This document shows, piece by piece, positions 18,751 through 27,542 of a DNA stretch of 64,000 nt (the first letter of the stretch is position 1; every line of letters starts with the position of its first letter). The DNA comes from Chromatiaceae bacterium (lineage in GTDB: Bacteria > Pseudomonadota > Gammaproteobacteria > Chromatiales > Chromatiaceae), in the NCBI GenBank assembly GCA_019356535.1, contig CP037918.1, positions 1,644,315 to 1,708,314 of the forward strand. Direction: 5' to 3'. The translations under genes were made by a program, and so were the position numbers. Under the pieces are notes generated by a model. That model saw nothing but the letters and a program-made list of their open reading frames with translations, was not told where the DNA came from and searched no databases.

Positions 18751-20105
18751 GTGAGGGTAGTGCCCCCGTCGCGGCAGGGCTAAGCCAACGCCTGCGCCGG
18801 GGCGGCATCTGGGCATTGACGGGAAAAGCCGCTTTCGTAGTGGCAACCCTTGCCTGGAACGCCCTGCTTACCCGCCTGCTCACCGAGCAGGAAGTGGGCG
18901 CCTTCTATCTGATCACCAGTATCGTGCTGGTCGGTGAACTGCTGGTCCTGGGCGGACTGAACCAGGCGGCGATGCGCCTGATCGCAGCACGCAAGGCCAC
19001 AGAAGACACCCTAGCCCCCCTGATTCGCGGCAGCATCCTTCTGCTCGGCGGCTTCGGTCTGGCCTTTGGGGTGGGCTATGCCCTGTGGATCGGCCCCTGG
19101 CTGGGCGAGCGCGTGTTTCACTCGCCGCTGATCGGCGAGCTCGCCGACCTTACGGCGCTCTGGTTTGGCCTGCGCGCTGCACAGACCTTCGCAGCCTTTC
19201 TGCTGCGCGGCTTTCACCGGGTGGGCCTGGCAGCCTTTTTCGACGGCACAACTACGGCCCTGCTGATGGCGCTGGTGCTGCTTTCGCTGTATCTGCGCTC
19301 GACCCCCGTCGAGGTGCGCGAGGTATTGCTGCTGCTCTCCGGCGCCCTGGTCTGCAGTATCCTGCTGGCACTCGCAATACTACGCCGGCAGGGAGACAGC
19401 ACAGCCAGAACACCGGGTGTGAGGATTTTGGAACCCCTGCGCATCGGCCTGCCGTTGGCGGCCCTGGCGCTCACTAGCGTCGGCGCCAACGAGGCGCACA
19501 TCTGGATTGCCGGCATTTTCCTGGCACATGCCGACATCGCGATCTATGGGGCAGCCAGCCGGCTCGGCAAGTTCATCCAGATGCCGCAGCTCGTTCTCAC
19601 CGGTGTCATCCCATCATCGATTGCCGAACTCTACGCCTTGCAACGAAAACGACAGATCCAGGAGGTGCTGCAGGTCGCCGCAACCCTCTCTTTCATCCCT
19701 ACCCTGTTCGGTGCGATCGTGCTCTGCCTGGCCGCCCGCGGCATCCTCGGATTCGTCTTCGGCGAAAGCTACGCCGATGGCTGGTTCGTCCTGATAAGCC
19801 TGGTTGGGGGCCACCTCTTTTCCAGCGCCATGGGATTCCCTGGCGTGTTGCTGGCGATGACCGACCATCAAAACCTGTTGTTCAAAACGGGGGTGATCTC
19901 CAGCGTGACCGGCATCTCGGTGAGCCTGGCGCTGGTAAAGGCAATGGGCATCGACGGTGTTGCTCTGGGTGCCGCAAGTGGCAAGATCTGCCAGAATTTC
20001 CTGATGTGGCACTACTGCCGAACCCGGGTCGGCATCGACACCAGGGCCTCGCTCACCTCGCTCGGCAAAGCCGGTCGCTTCCTTGGTTTACGGGCCACGG
20101 ATTAA
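18747..20105 (+). CDS. Polysaccharide flippase (Wzx/MATE-like)
   Basis: The 452-residue protein is strongly hydrophobic with about 12-14 predicted membrane helices, starting after a cytoplasmic N-terminus (RLRRGGIWALTGKAAFVVATLAWN). The layout is that of the polysaccharide transport/MurJ-like superfamily that flips undecaprenyl-linked oligosaccharides across the inner membrane. It is the last gene of the plus-strand EPS operon, converging on the multicopper oxidase gene. The start is GTG inside the preceding stop. Confidence 0.85.
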   Translation: MSEGSAPVAAGLSQRLRRGGIWALTGKAAFVVATLAWNALLTRLLTEQEVGAFYLITSIVLVGELLVLGGLNQAAMRLIAARKATEDTLAPLIRGSILLLGGFGLAFGVGYALWIGPWLGERVFHSPLIGELADLTALWFGLRAAQTFAAFLLRGFHRVGLAAFFDGTTTALLMALVLLSLYLRSTPVEVREVLLLLSGALVCSILLALAILRRQGDSTARTPGVRILEPLRIGLPLAALALTSVGANEAHIWIAGIFLAHADIAIYGAASRLGKFIQMPQLVLTGVIPSSIAELYALQRKRQIQEVLQVAATLSFIPTLFGAIVLCLAARGILGFVFGESYADGWFVLISLVGGHLFSSAMGFPGVLLAMTDHQNLLFKTGVISSVTGISVSLALVKAMGIDGVALGAASGKICQNFLMWHYCRTRVGIDTRASLTSLGKAGRFLGLRATD

Positions 20106-20150
20106 GTGAGTGACAAAGACGCCCCAAGGCGAAGCGACCCTCGTGATCAA

Positions 20151-22151
20151 TTACCTTCGCCACCCGCTGGAGGAAACCGGCCCTACATGGAAGGGCCGCA
20201 TCATCTCACTGTCTTCATGTGATCGGATATAACAGTGCCAGACATAACGGCCAGGCTTGCCAAAGGTCATCTTTATGCGTGTCACCTGGCCAGGCAAGGA
20301 CATGACCATGTCACGCCGTGACTGCTCGGTCACACCGGGCCCGCTGACCACGCCGTCGGTGACAATGTTCTCCAGGCGGAAACCGAGCCCCTGTGAACCA
20401 TTGTGTTGCAGAACCGGCTGCGGAAACGCGTCAGCAGAAAAGCCCTCGCGATCCAACACCTCGAAGTGCACCAAGTGGACGTGCACAGGGTGGGCCTCCC
20501 CTGTGGTGTTGTAGATCTCCCATACCTCGGTATCTCCGACACACGGGTTCTCGGTGATCGGCGCATGCCACGGCAAGGCACCGTTGACCACGTTTCCGGC
20601 AACGTCAGTCACTGGCTCGGCTGTACCGAGCAGCGGTCGCGGGCGACCTTTCTCGTCAACCCCCTTGAACAATGCCAGGCGCCGAATCCTGACAGGCGGT
20701 GCAGCCGTCACATTCGGCCCGCCACCGAGCTCGTAACCCTCCATGACGACCGCATCCGTGATCGTGGTATCGAACGGCAATTCCGTATCGAAGGCCATGA
20801 TCCGGTCAGTGCGCCGATTGGGGAACAGGTCATCCACGGCCGGCAGGCCACCACGGTAGGGGGCATCACCGAAGAGGTTCTCGACAATCACTCGGTAACC
20901 CACCGGGACCATCTTGAAGTCGATTACGAGATCCAGCCGTTCGCCTGGCAGAAAATCGGCCTCTTCGACCAGTGCGGCGCGGGCATTCAGACTCTGGTCC
21001 GAGCCGATGACGTAAAACGGCAATATCGCACCGACCGCCGGGTCGGTCTCTCCTGCCGGCACCATCTTCAACCGAAGGCGCATGAACCGGCTGTCGGAGC
21101 CATTGAGCAGACGCACCCGGTACTGGCGGCATTCGACGCTGTATTTTGGCCAGATGACACCATTGACCACCATGTGATCGCCAAAGAACGCCGCCAGTGC
21201 GCTCGGTCCGCCAGCGGGCAAGACATCCGGCGGCAAAGCAGCCCCCTCTCCGTCGATGAAATCGGCATGGAGAGGATCACCGGGATAGGTGGGGAAAAAC
21301 AGCTCCCCGTTATGCCGGAACATGCGGTCCTGGATGGCGAAGCCCAGCTCGTAGGGGCCGCCCGGCAGGCCCAGGGGGTTGTCGGGGCGTCCCGTGTCCA
21401 GGTCATCCCTGAGCACGAAGAGCCCGGCCAACCCAGCGTAGACATTCAACCGGGTAATCCCCGGTGCGTGATCGTGGTACCACATCATGCCCGCCTTGTC
21501 GTTCCAGTCCGCTCCCCCGTAGGTATAGCTCTTGGTAGCCCACCGCGGACCTTTGATCTCGTTGCTGGGAGAAAAGAAGAACCCGGGGTTGCCGTCTGAA
21601 GACCAGTCGTTGCGCCCGCCATGCACGTGAGGCACCAGGGGGACACCATCGATCTCCATGCTGTACTGCTCATAGCCGGGAAGAGAGTAGGTGCGGTGCA
21701 GACTGGCTTCGACCGGCAGCAGATGCGGCAAGGGAGCTTCATGGACAGGACCGTAGAGGTGATTCTTCCAGACAACCTTGAGCGGAGCATCCGCAACATG
21801 GCGCTCGATGGTCATCCCGGGCCAGCTCACACGGGCATCCTTCGGGCCATAGCCCCACACGGTGGTCGCCACAGGTGTGACACCGTCCCCCCCCACCAAC
21901 CCCGTGAACTGCCGGATCTGTGCGGCGATGATCTTCAGCCGGTCTCTGCGCGGGACATACTTGAAGCTGTCTGCCAACGCATTTGGGGTGTGATGAACGA
22001 ACAGGAGCTGCATGGCCGGATCAGAAAGACCTGCCGCCAGGGTCGCAGCCCTCGTGTTGTACGGGTACAGCAAGGAAGCGGGTATGGCACTGGTGAGACC
22101 GGCTGCCATCGCCGACTTGACGCTGAGCGTGAGAAATTCCCTTATATCCAT
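20151..22151 (-). CDS. Multicopper oxidase (CotA/bilirubin oxidase-like)
   Basis: The 666-residue protein has three cupredoxin domains and the four copper-ligand segments: PHVHGG, WYHDHAPG, HPVHVHLVHFE and WHCYIRSHEDSEMM. The last provides the type 1 Cys-His-Met set and the bridge to the trinuclear centre. It should oxidise an organic or metal substrate with reduction of oxygen to water. The N-terminus (MDIREFLTLSVKSAMAAG) resembles an export signal but has no twin arginines. The frame extends to 22301, but the ATG at 22151 has AGGGA six bases upstream. It lies between the EPS operons on the opposite strand from the flippase gene; its role there is unclear. Confidence 0.87.
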   Translation of the reverse strand: MDIREFLTLSVKSAMAAGLTSAIPASLLYPYNTRAATLAAGLSDPAMQLLFVHHTPNALADSFKYVPRRDRLKIIAAQIRQFTGLVGGDGVTPVATTVWGYGPKDARVSWPGMTIERHVADAPLKVVWKNHLYGPVHEAPLPHLLPVEASLHRTYSLPGYEQYSMEIDGVPLVPHVHGGRNDWSSDGNPGFFFSPSNEIKGPRWATKSYTYGGADWNDKAGMMWYHDHAPGITRLNVYAGLAGLFVLRDDLDTGRPDNPLGLPGGPYELGFAIQDRMFRHNGELFFPTYPGDPLHADFIDGEGAALPPDVLPAGGPSALAAFFGDHMVVNGVIWPKYSVECRQYRVRLLNGSDSRFMRLRLKMVPAGETDPAVGAILPFYVIGSDQSLNARAALVEEADFLPGERLDLVIDFKMVPVGYRVIVENLFGDAPYRGGLPAVDDLFPNRRTDRIMAFDTELPFDTTITDAVVMEGYELGGGPNVTAAPPVRIRRLALFKGVDEKGRPRPLLGTAEPVTDVAGNVVNGALPWHAPITENPCVGDTEVWEIYNTTGEAHPVHVHLVHFEVLDREGFSADAFPQPVLQHNGSQGLGFRLENIVTDGVVSGPGVTEQSRRDMVMSLPGQVTRIKMTFGKPGRYVWHCYIRSHEDSEMMRPFHVGPVSSSGWRR

Positions 22152-22485
22152 GTTTTCCCTACTTGGGCGCTTATTATTGGCGCAACTGGTTTGCTGGGCA
22201 TCCCCGAACACATCGTGCCCACACGGCCTTCGCATCGCCCCGAGCATCGTCAACGCGCCATGGCGATCCGAACGACAGGTACCCGGAACGCACCCGCTCA
22301 TCCGGACTCGCGAAGGTTAGAGACAGCCTAGACGGGTCCCGCCCCCTATCCCATCAGGCAGGGACCCCATTTTGCTGACGAAAAGACGTAGACATGGGGT
22401 GAACACCCCAGAGGGAACGCGTTACCTGGGCGGATTGCCTGCATGCCGTTGCAAAAGGCCGAAGCTCACCGCATCACCCGACGTC
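22152..22485. other. Gap between multicopper oxidase and sulfotransferase genes
   Basis: These 334 bases hold no supported gene. The only structure noticed is the inverted repeat at 22334-22367, downstream of the minus-strand sulfotransferase genes. The multicopper oxidase promoter should lie between it and 22151, but no good -35/-10 pair stands out. Confidence 0.45.
22334..22367 (-). terminator. Possible terminator after the sulfotransferase genes
   Basis: GGGTCCC (22334-22340) and GGGACCC (22361-22367) are 7-bp inverted arms with a 20-base loop that holds a further CCCT/AGG pairing. It lies about 120 bases past the stop codon of the last sulfotransferase gene. There is no clear T-run, so the call is weak. 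Confidence 0.3.
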
Positions 22486-23343
22486 TCACCAGTCGAAACC
22501 TTTCCCGATCAGGCGATAAAGCGCCTGATTGTGCGGCTCGAAATAGTCGTCCAGATACCTGGAAACCTCGTGGCCCACCTTGGCCTTGTTGCGTCCCACG
22601 TTACGAGGCTTCAGATCACTGGCTTTGAACTCCGGATCAACCCCCACGAACTCGAGCACTCGGCGAAGCGTCTGCCCCGGCTCGCTGAAGAATTCTTCAC
22701 TGCTCAGGACCAGGATCTGCGACCAAGGGAAGTAAGCGGCGAAACGCTCCAGCTGCTCCCTGTAGAGGCCCCGCTTCTTGTATGAGAAGTTCATGAAGGC
22801 CTCACTCTTGTAGTCCCCGCTGTCTATCACGGGCGCCAGCCGCTGTTCTTCTGCCAGGAGAGCCTCCATCACAGGCAATGTCTCGTGCCCTGCCCGTCTT
22901 TCGTGAAAATAGTGGGATATGGCCCGCTCCGTCGGGTTCCTGAGCAGGGCAATGAGCTTCACTGTGGGAACAAGGTCGTGGATGCGCTCCGGAACGAGAG
23001 GGTTGAACAGGTAAAGCGGCGATGCCTCGAATGTCTGACGGCGCTCGCCCAGCGCGCTTTTCGGCGGGAAATGGGCGCGGTACCAGGCCGGCCCCTTCTC
23101 GAAATTGTCGATCCCCGGATGCAGTCCCCCGTCAAAGAAATGCACTTCTTTCGTGAAAGACGGAACGAGCTGGGGATGCTGACGCAAATAGTGGAACAGG
23201 CTCGATGTGCCGGCCTTCTGCGCGCCCACGATAATGAAATCCGGCAGGGCGCGATCACGCGATGTCCCCCACCTGTATGCCAGGGCCAGGCCTTTCGCTG
23301 ATTTTCTGATCCACCTTGGCGTCAAGAATCGCTGGGAAAACAT
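22486..23343 (-). CDS. Sulfotransferase 1 (PAPS-dependent)
   Basis: This 285-residue cytosolic-fold protein should move a sulfo group from PAPS to a hydroxyl or amino group of a carbohydrate. It has the 5-prime phosphosulfate loop FIIVGAQKAGTSSLFHYL (about residues 36-53) and the 3-prime phosphate motif LLRNPTERAISHYFHERR. It resembles the heparan N-deacetylase/N-sulfotransferase-like group of bacterial sulfotransferases, as judged from these motifs. It is one of three consecutive but clearly different sulfotransferase genes downstream of the EPS polymerase. Confidence 0.88.
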   Translation of the reverse strand: MFSQRFLTPRWIRKSAKGLALAYRWGTSRDRALPDFIIVGAQKAGTSSLFHYLRQHPQLVPSFTKEVHFFDGGLHPGIDNFEKGPAWYRAHFPPKSALGERRQTFEASPLYLFNPLVPERIHDLVPTVKLIALLRNPTERAISHYFHERRAGHETLPVMEALLAEEQRLAPVIDSGDYKSEAFMNFSYKKRGLYREQLERFAAYFPWSQILVLSSEEFFSEPGQTLRRVLEFVGVDPEFKASDLKPRNVGRNKAKVGHEVSRYLDDYFEPHNQALYRLIGKGFDW

Positions 23344-23379
23344 GCTCCCCCCATCATGCTGGGGCCCCGGGCCATGGCG

Positions 23380-24315
23380 TCATGCACCATACCCCCACTG
23401 CGCCGCCTCTCTCCTGACCACGGCATACAGTACCTTCCTGTGCCAGGGAGAAAACGCGGCTTCATGGCCAGTGTCCAGCCGGATATCCTGGAATCCCGTG
23501 TACTTCGACGGACTGCCGCCCAGGTGATGCAGATTGCTGCGCTCACCCGAGATCATGCGTTCTTCGTATGGCAGATCGAGAAAGCGGCAAATACGCTGCA
23601 TCTCGGAGATCGTATCCCGACAGATGTCCTCGTAGCGCACGCGCAGCACCTGTTCAGCGGGCAACATCCGGCTGAAACGCTCCATCTGGCGCACCGTCCA
23701 CTTCCACTGTAGAGCCGCCTTGAGCATGGGGATACCACGTTTCACCTTGGAGTAAACCGTGCCCTTGAAGTCGCGACAGAGCAGAATCAAGCGGGTATCT
23801 TCGGGAATACGCTGTGCAATCGCGTACATGCGATGAGGCACCTTGGACGAGTCGAGCACGTATTCCGCACCGCTGGCCCTGGCGACCGCCTCGTACAGCC
23901 GGATACTGTCGCGACCAACCTGTTCACCCCCGGTGGCGCGAAACAGGGGGCCGTACTCGTACAGGGACGGCATGGCATTCAGGCTCAGCCACAACAGCTT
24001 GCGCCACCAGTGCCTCATCCCCCGCAATTCGGTTCGATTGATGAGCAGCTTGAGCTCCAACGAGTCCAGGGGCACATCCAGTGCCGCCTGCACCTCCTGC
24101 CAGAATTCGCAGGCATCCAGCGTGCTGCCGCAGTAACACTGCATCTCGTGCGCCGGATCTCCCGGCGTCTGCCGGTAATAGCGCGTGTCCCTGCGCACAT
24201 AGGCCCTCAGCTGGTGTGCCTCGCCAAGTGTAACCACCCGCGAATGACCGGCGATCAGCATGTCCAGAAGGGTAGAACCCGACCGATTGTCACCCGCGAT
24301 ATAGAGCAGTTTCAT
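23380..24315 (-). CDS. Sulfotransferase 2
   Basis: The 311-residue product starts MKLLYIAGDNRSGSTLLDML, with the PAPS-binding loop GDNRSGSTLLD at the very N-terminus and the 3-prime motif LLCRDFKGTVYSKVKRG in the middle. The C-terminal half holds the usual MERFSRMLPAEQVLRVRYEDICRD segment. Start chosen at the ATG with GAGGAACAGG upstream; the frame continues to 24372 without support. It diverges strongly from the flanking sulfotransferases, so the three probably act at different positions or sugars. Confidence 0.85.
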   Translation of the reverse strand: MKLLYIAGDNRSGSTLLDMLIAGHSRVVTLGEAHQLRAYVRRDTRYYRQTPGDPAHEMQCYCGSTLDACEFWQEVQAALDVPLDSLELKLLINRTELRGMRHWWRKLLWLSLNAMPSLYEYGPLFRATGGEQVGRDSIRLYEAVARASGAEYVLDSSKVPHRMYAIAQRIPEDTRLILLCRDFKGTVYSKVKRGIPMLKAALQWKWTVRQMERFSRMLPAEQVLRVRYEDICRDTISEMQRICRFLDLPYEERMISGERSNLHHLGGSPSKYTGFQDIRLDTGHEAAFSPWHRKVLYAVVRREAAQWGYGA

Positions 24316-24450
24316 CCTGTTCCTCAGCCTGTGAACCGCGCCGGCACGCACCACCCACGAAGCGGCGCGCAAGCCATGGGGGGCATGTCATGCGCCAGGC
24401 CACGGTTTCGGCTGTCGTAGCCTCTTTCCCTGCATCGGAAAGGCACGATA

Positions 24451-25476
24451 TCAAAAAGCACCTCGCAGCACGCCCTTCAACTGGATGAGGAAACGCCGTG
24501 GATCGACCAGCAGAGTCGCCACCACGTGAAAGGGGAAACGCAAACCATGCCATACCAGCGAGAACATGGCCGAGTACACCGACTGCCCTTCCGGCCGGTA
24601 ACCCAGCTCGACCATCGAGCTACCCAATATCTTCTCGACCAGAAACACCTCGCCAGGATCGAGCACGGCTTTCCACTCACCGGCAGCGCGTGCCTGCACG
24701 CCACGGGCACCTTCATCCGCCGCACGCAGGGAAGAATCCACCTGTTCCACCTCCAGCATGGTGGCGTGAAAGCCGACACCGAGAAACGCACATATCGCTT
24801 CCACGCCCGCTACCGGACGATCCAGGAGGTCTTCGAAGCGTAACCGCAGGTATCTGGGATGCCCCGCAAGCGCCTCCCCCTCTGCATACGCCTTCCGCCA
24901 CAACAGGCACATGGTGACAGGGTGATAGGCCACCCATTCACGCAGGGCTTCGTGCCAGGGTATGTTGCGTGCCTTGAGACGCCAGCGCCGGGTCCAACGC
25001 TTCTTCTGTGAGGCCAGCACCGCACGTGGATCTCGCACCATGTGCACAATGCGCGCCTCGGGATAGGCCTCCAGCAGCCTTTGCGCATAGTAGATATTGC
25101 GAGGCGTCTGCTCGACGACGATGTTGGCGACCTGGTCCAGCGCGAGTTGCCGCATGAAGGCTTCGAACAATACCCTGCCGTCGAGCGCAGAGCCGATACT
25201 CGCGACCAGGGCGCGGGCATCCCCACGGTCCCGTTCGTCGGGCATGTCCTGCCACACCCCGCGCCGGAACCGCGCGTAGAGAGTGGCCGCCACCGCGACC
25301 GCCTGTTCCCAGGGCAAGGGATGCTCCAGTTCGGACGGGTCGCACAGGTCACCGAAATAGTGCAGCTCGTTGGTCGCCAGCAGCAGGGGGTGCCGACCAA
25401 GGATCCGGCTCATCAGGGTCGTGCCTGACCTCGATGCCCCCACCACGAAGACGATCCCCCTCGGCGCACTGTCCAT
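24451..25476 (-). CDS. Sulfotransferase 3
   Basis: The 341-residue product starts MDSAPRGIVFVVGASRSGTT with the PAPS-binding loop GASRSGTTLMSRIL (13-26) and the 3-prime motif IVHMVRDPRAVLASQKKRW. The C-terminal part contains LRLRFEDLLDRPVAGVEAICAFLG. This is the P-loop sulfotransferase family 3 pattern. It begins 17 bases after the Asp-box protein gene, in the same direction. Confidence 0.86.
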   Translation of the reverse strand: MDSAPRGIVFVVGASRSGTTLMSRILGRHPLLLATNELHYFGDLCDPSELEHPLPWEQAVAVAATLYARFRRGVWQDMPDERDRGDARALVASIGSALDGRVLFEAFMRQLALDQVANIVVEQTPRNIYYAQRLLEAYPEARIVHMVRDPRAVLASQKKRWTRRWRLKARNIPWHEALREWVAYHPVTMCLLWRKAYAEGEALAGHPRYLRLRFEDLLDRPVAGVEAICAFLGVGFHATMLEVEQVDSSLRAADEGARGVQARAAGEWKAVLDPGEVFLVEKILGSSMVELGYRPEGQSVYSAMFSLVWHGLRFPFHVVATLLVDPRRFLIQLKGVLRGAF

Positions 25477-25493
25477 GCCGTATCGTCAGCCGT

Positions 25494-27542
25494 TCACAGG
25501 GCGAGCGATTGCAGGCCGAACGTCGACCCGATGAAAAGTCGGCTTCCATCCCGGTCGGGATGAATCGACCAGACATCGAACAGGCCACTCATGCCGGAAT
25601 TGAAGGGCTGCCAGTGGACGCCACCATCGGTGGAACGGTACAGGCCAGTCGATGCGCCACGCCCCGGTGCCCAACGCCCGGCATAGACAGTCGACGGTTC
25701 GGCAGGGTCGACCGCAATGGATCTGACCGCGTAACTCCCATGGCTGTCCTTCTCGAAGCCCTTGCCCATTCCCAGCCTGCGGCAGTGGCCATTTTCCACT
25801 TTGAATACGCCCTGGTTGCTGGCCAGGTAAATCACACCGACATGCTTTGGATCGGCGACCATGCCATTGAGCCGGCCGCTCAGGTCAGCACAACGCGCAA
25901 TGGAGCTCCAATTGTCTCCCCTGTCGAACGAGGCCAGCACCCGGCGTCCCGCCCTGTCGAATCCATAGACGAGATCGCCATTCCCCGGGAACACGGCACG
26001 CACTGCATGCCCCAGTCGCACCCAGTTCCTGCCGCCATCATTGCTTCGGAAACCGCCTGCATAGATGACCCTGGGGTCATCCGGATGATGCCGGATCAGG
26101 TTCAGTGAACCGTTCACACTACGCACATGGCGCCAACGCGCACCGCCATCATCGGAGGTGACCAGGTGTTTTTTGTCCCAGCCTCCTATCGACATCACGA
26201 TCTGTCGCCCAGACACGGAAACACCGCCGATGGACGTGGGGTGCGCACCGGGAACCTTGCGCTGCTCGAACGACTTGCCGCCATCGACCGTATGCCAGAG
26301 GCCGTGATCCGTGAGTCCGATATACCACTCCCTGTCGGAGATCACCGCCATATCCATGACCCGACCACCGGTATAGCCGCTGCCACTGTAGACCCAGCTG
26401 CTACCCCCATCAGCGGTGCGCAGGACCACGGTTTTACCGTTCGACGCAGTTAGCGCCCTGTCCGCCCGCGAAGGATGAGGCGCGATCGGGCTGGGAAACC
26501 AGAACCCCTTGCCAGCCGTCAGTCCAAAGGTACGGATCGAAGTCCAACGGGACCAGTGGCGTCCACCGTCACGCGAGAAGAAGGGTCCCTTGTCCTTGCT
26601 CTTCCAGGTGGTGGCATAGAGTCGGTCCGCATCGAGCGGACTGGCGTAGACATCGGCGACATGGGATCTTGCTACCGGGGGCAGACCCGAGGAAGCCAAC
26701 CGGAAATGGCTTCCACCATCATCGGAGACCATCACCCGACCGCCGACCGCCGCCACGATGCGGTCGGGTGCTGCTGGCGTGACCGCCAGGTTGCTTGGCG
26801 CCCCTGGCAAGCGTGTCCCCAGTCGGGTCGCCTTTCCGTCCTGGTAACTGTAAAGCCCCTTGGCCGTCGCCAGCAGCAAGTTGTCAGGATCGGCCGGCGA
26901 GACTTCCAGGTCCCGGATCGGCCCCGGGTTGAAACCCGTCCGGCTCCACTGCCTTCCCCCGTCACGACTCACCAACAGGCCCTCGCTGTAGCTGCCGGCG
27001 TACACAGTGAAACGCTTGTCCTTCAAGGAACGGGGAGCGATGGCAAACAGCGAACCCATGGAACGCTGCTTGTGGAACTCTGTCGGCCGCACCAGCGACC
27101 ACTTCTTTCCACCATCTGTGGAAAGAAACACCCCCTCCCGACGTTTCAAGCTTTTGCGGGCCCGCGCCGCCTCTGGTCCGAGACAGGCCGCGGCGAATAC
27201 CACCTTGGGATTCTCAGGATGCACCAGCAAGGAACAGACCCCATTGGAATCCAATCCATTGGACACGGAACGCCAGTGACTGCCACCGTCCTTGGACCTC
27301 CAGACCCTGGTCGTATCAGAGGCGAGATAGACAATATCCGGCGCTGAAGGTGCATAAGCGATGGCCATCACCTGCTGGAACCCCTCGCCACCGGCGATAC
27401 CGTGTTCTTCCTGTTCAACCGTCGTCAAGGGAACCGATTGCCAGGACTCCGCACACGTTACCCCGGTGCTCACCAGCATCGCTGCGTACACCCCTCCTTT
27501 CAGGAAACGACACCAGCCGACCCCGTTCTTGTTATCTGTCAT
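25494..27542 (-). CDS. Exported Asp-box (BNR) repeat beta-propeller protein
   Basis: The 682-residue protein has a signal peptide (hydrophobic stretch GGVYAAMLVSTGVTC near residues 17-31). It carries at least ten Asp-box motifs of the S-x-D-x-G-x-x-W type (SKDGGSHW, STDGGKKW, SRDGGRQW, SRDGGRHW, STDGGVHW and others), which form beta-propellers of sialidase, sortilin or YCF48 type. Sialidase catalytic residues are not evident, so a binding or assembly role is as likely as hydrolysis. It lies between the ligase and three sulfotransferase genes. The ATG overlaps the ligase stop (TGATG) and has GGAG eight bases upstream; a GTG one codon earlier is possible. Confidence 0.83.
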   Translation of the reverse strand: MTDNKNGVGWCRFLKGGVYAAMLVSTGVTCAESWQSVPLTTVEQEEHGIAGGEGFQQVMAIAYAPSAPDIVYLASDTTRVWRSKDGGSHWRSVSNGLDSNGVCSLLVHPENPKVVFAAACLGPEAARARKSLKRREGVFLSTDGGKKWSLVRPTEFHKQRSMGSLFAIAPRSLKDKRFTVYAGSYSEGLLVSRDGGRQWSRTGFNPGPIRDLEVSPADPDNLLLATAKGLYSYQDGKATRLGTRLPGAPSNLAVTPAAPDRIVAAVGGRVMVSDDGGSHFRLASSGLPPVARSHVADVYASPLDADRLYATTWKSKDKGPFFSRDGGRHWSRWTSIRTFGLTAGKGFWFPSPIAPHPSRADRALTASNGKTVVLRTADGGSSWVYSGSGYTGGRVMDMAVISDREWYIGLTDHGLWHTVDGGKSFEQRKVPGAHPTSIGGVSVSGRQIVMSIGGWDKKHLVTSDDGGARWRHVRSVNGSLNLIRHHPDDPRVIYAGGFRSNDGGRNWVRLGHAVRAVFPGNGDLVYGFDRAGRRVLASFDRGDNWSSIARCADLSGRLNGMVADPKHVGVIYLASNQGVFKVENGHCRRLGMGKGFEKDSHGSYAVRSIAVDPAEPSTVYAGRWAPGRGASTGLYRSTDGGVHWQPFNSGMSGLFDVWSIHPDRDGSRLFIGSTFGLQSLAL

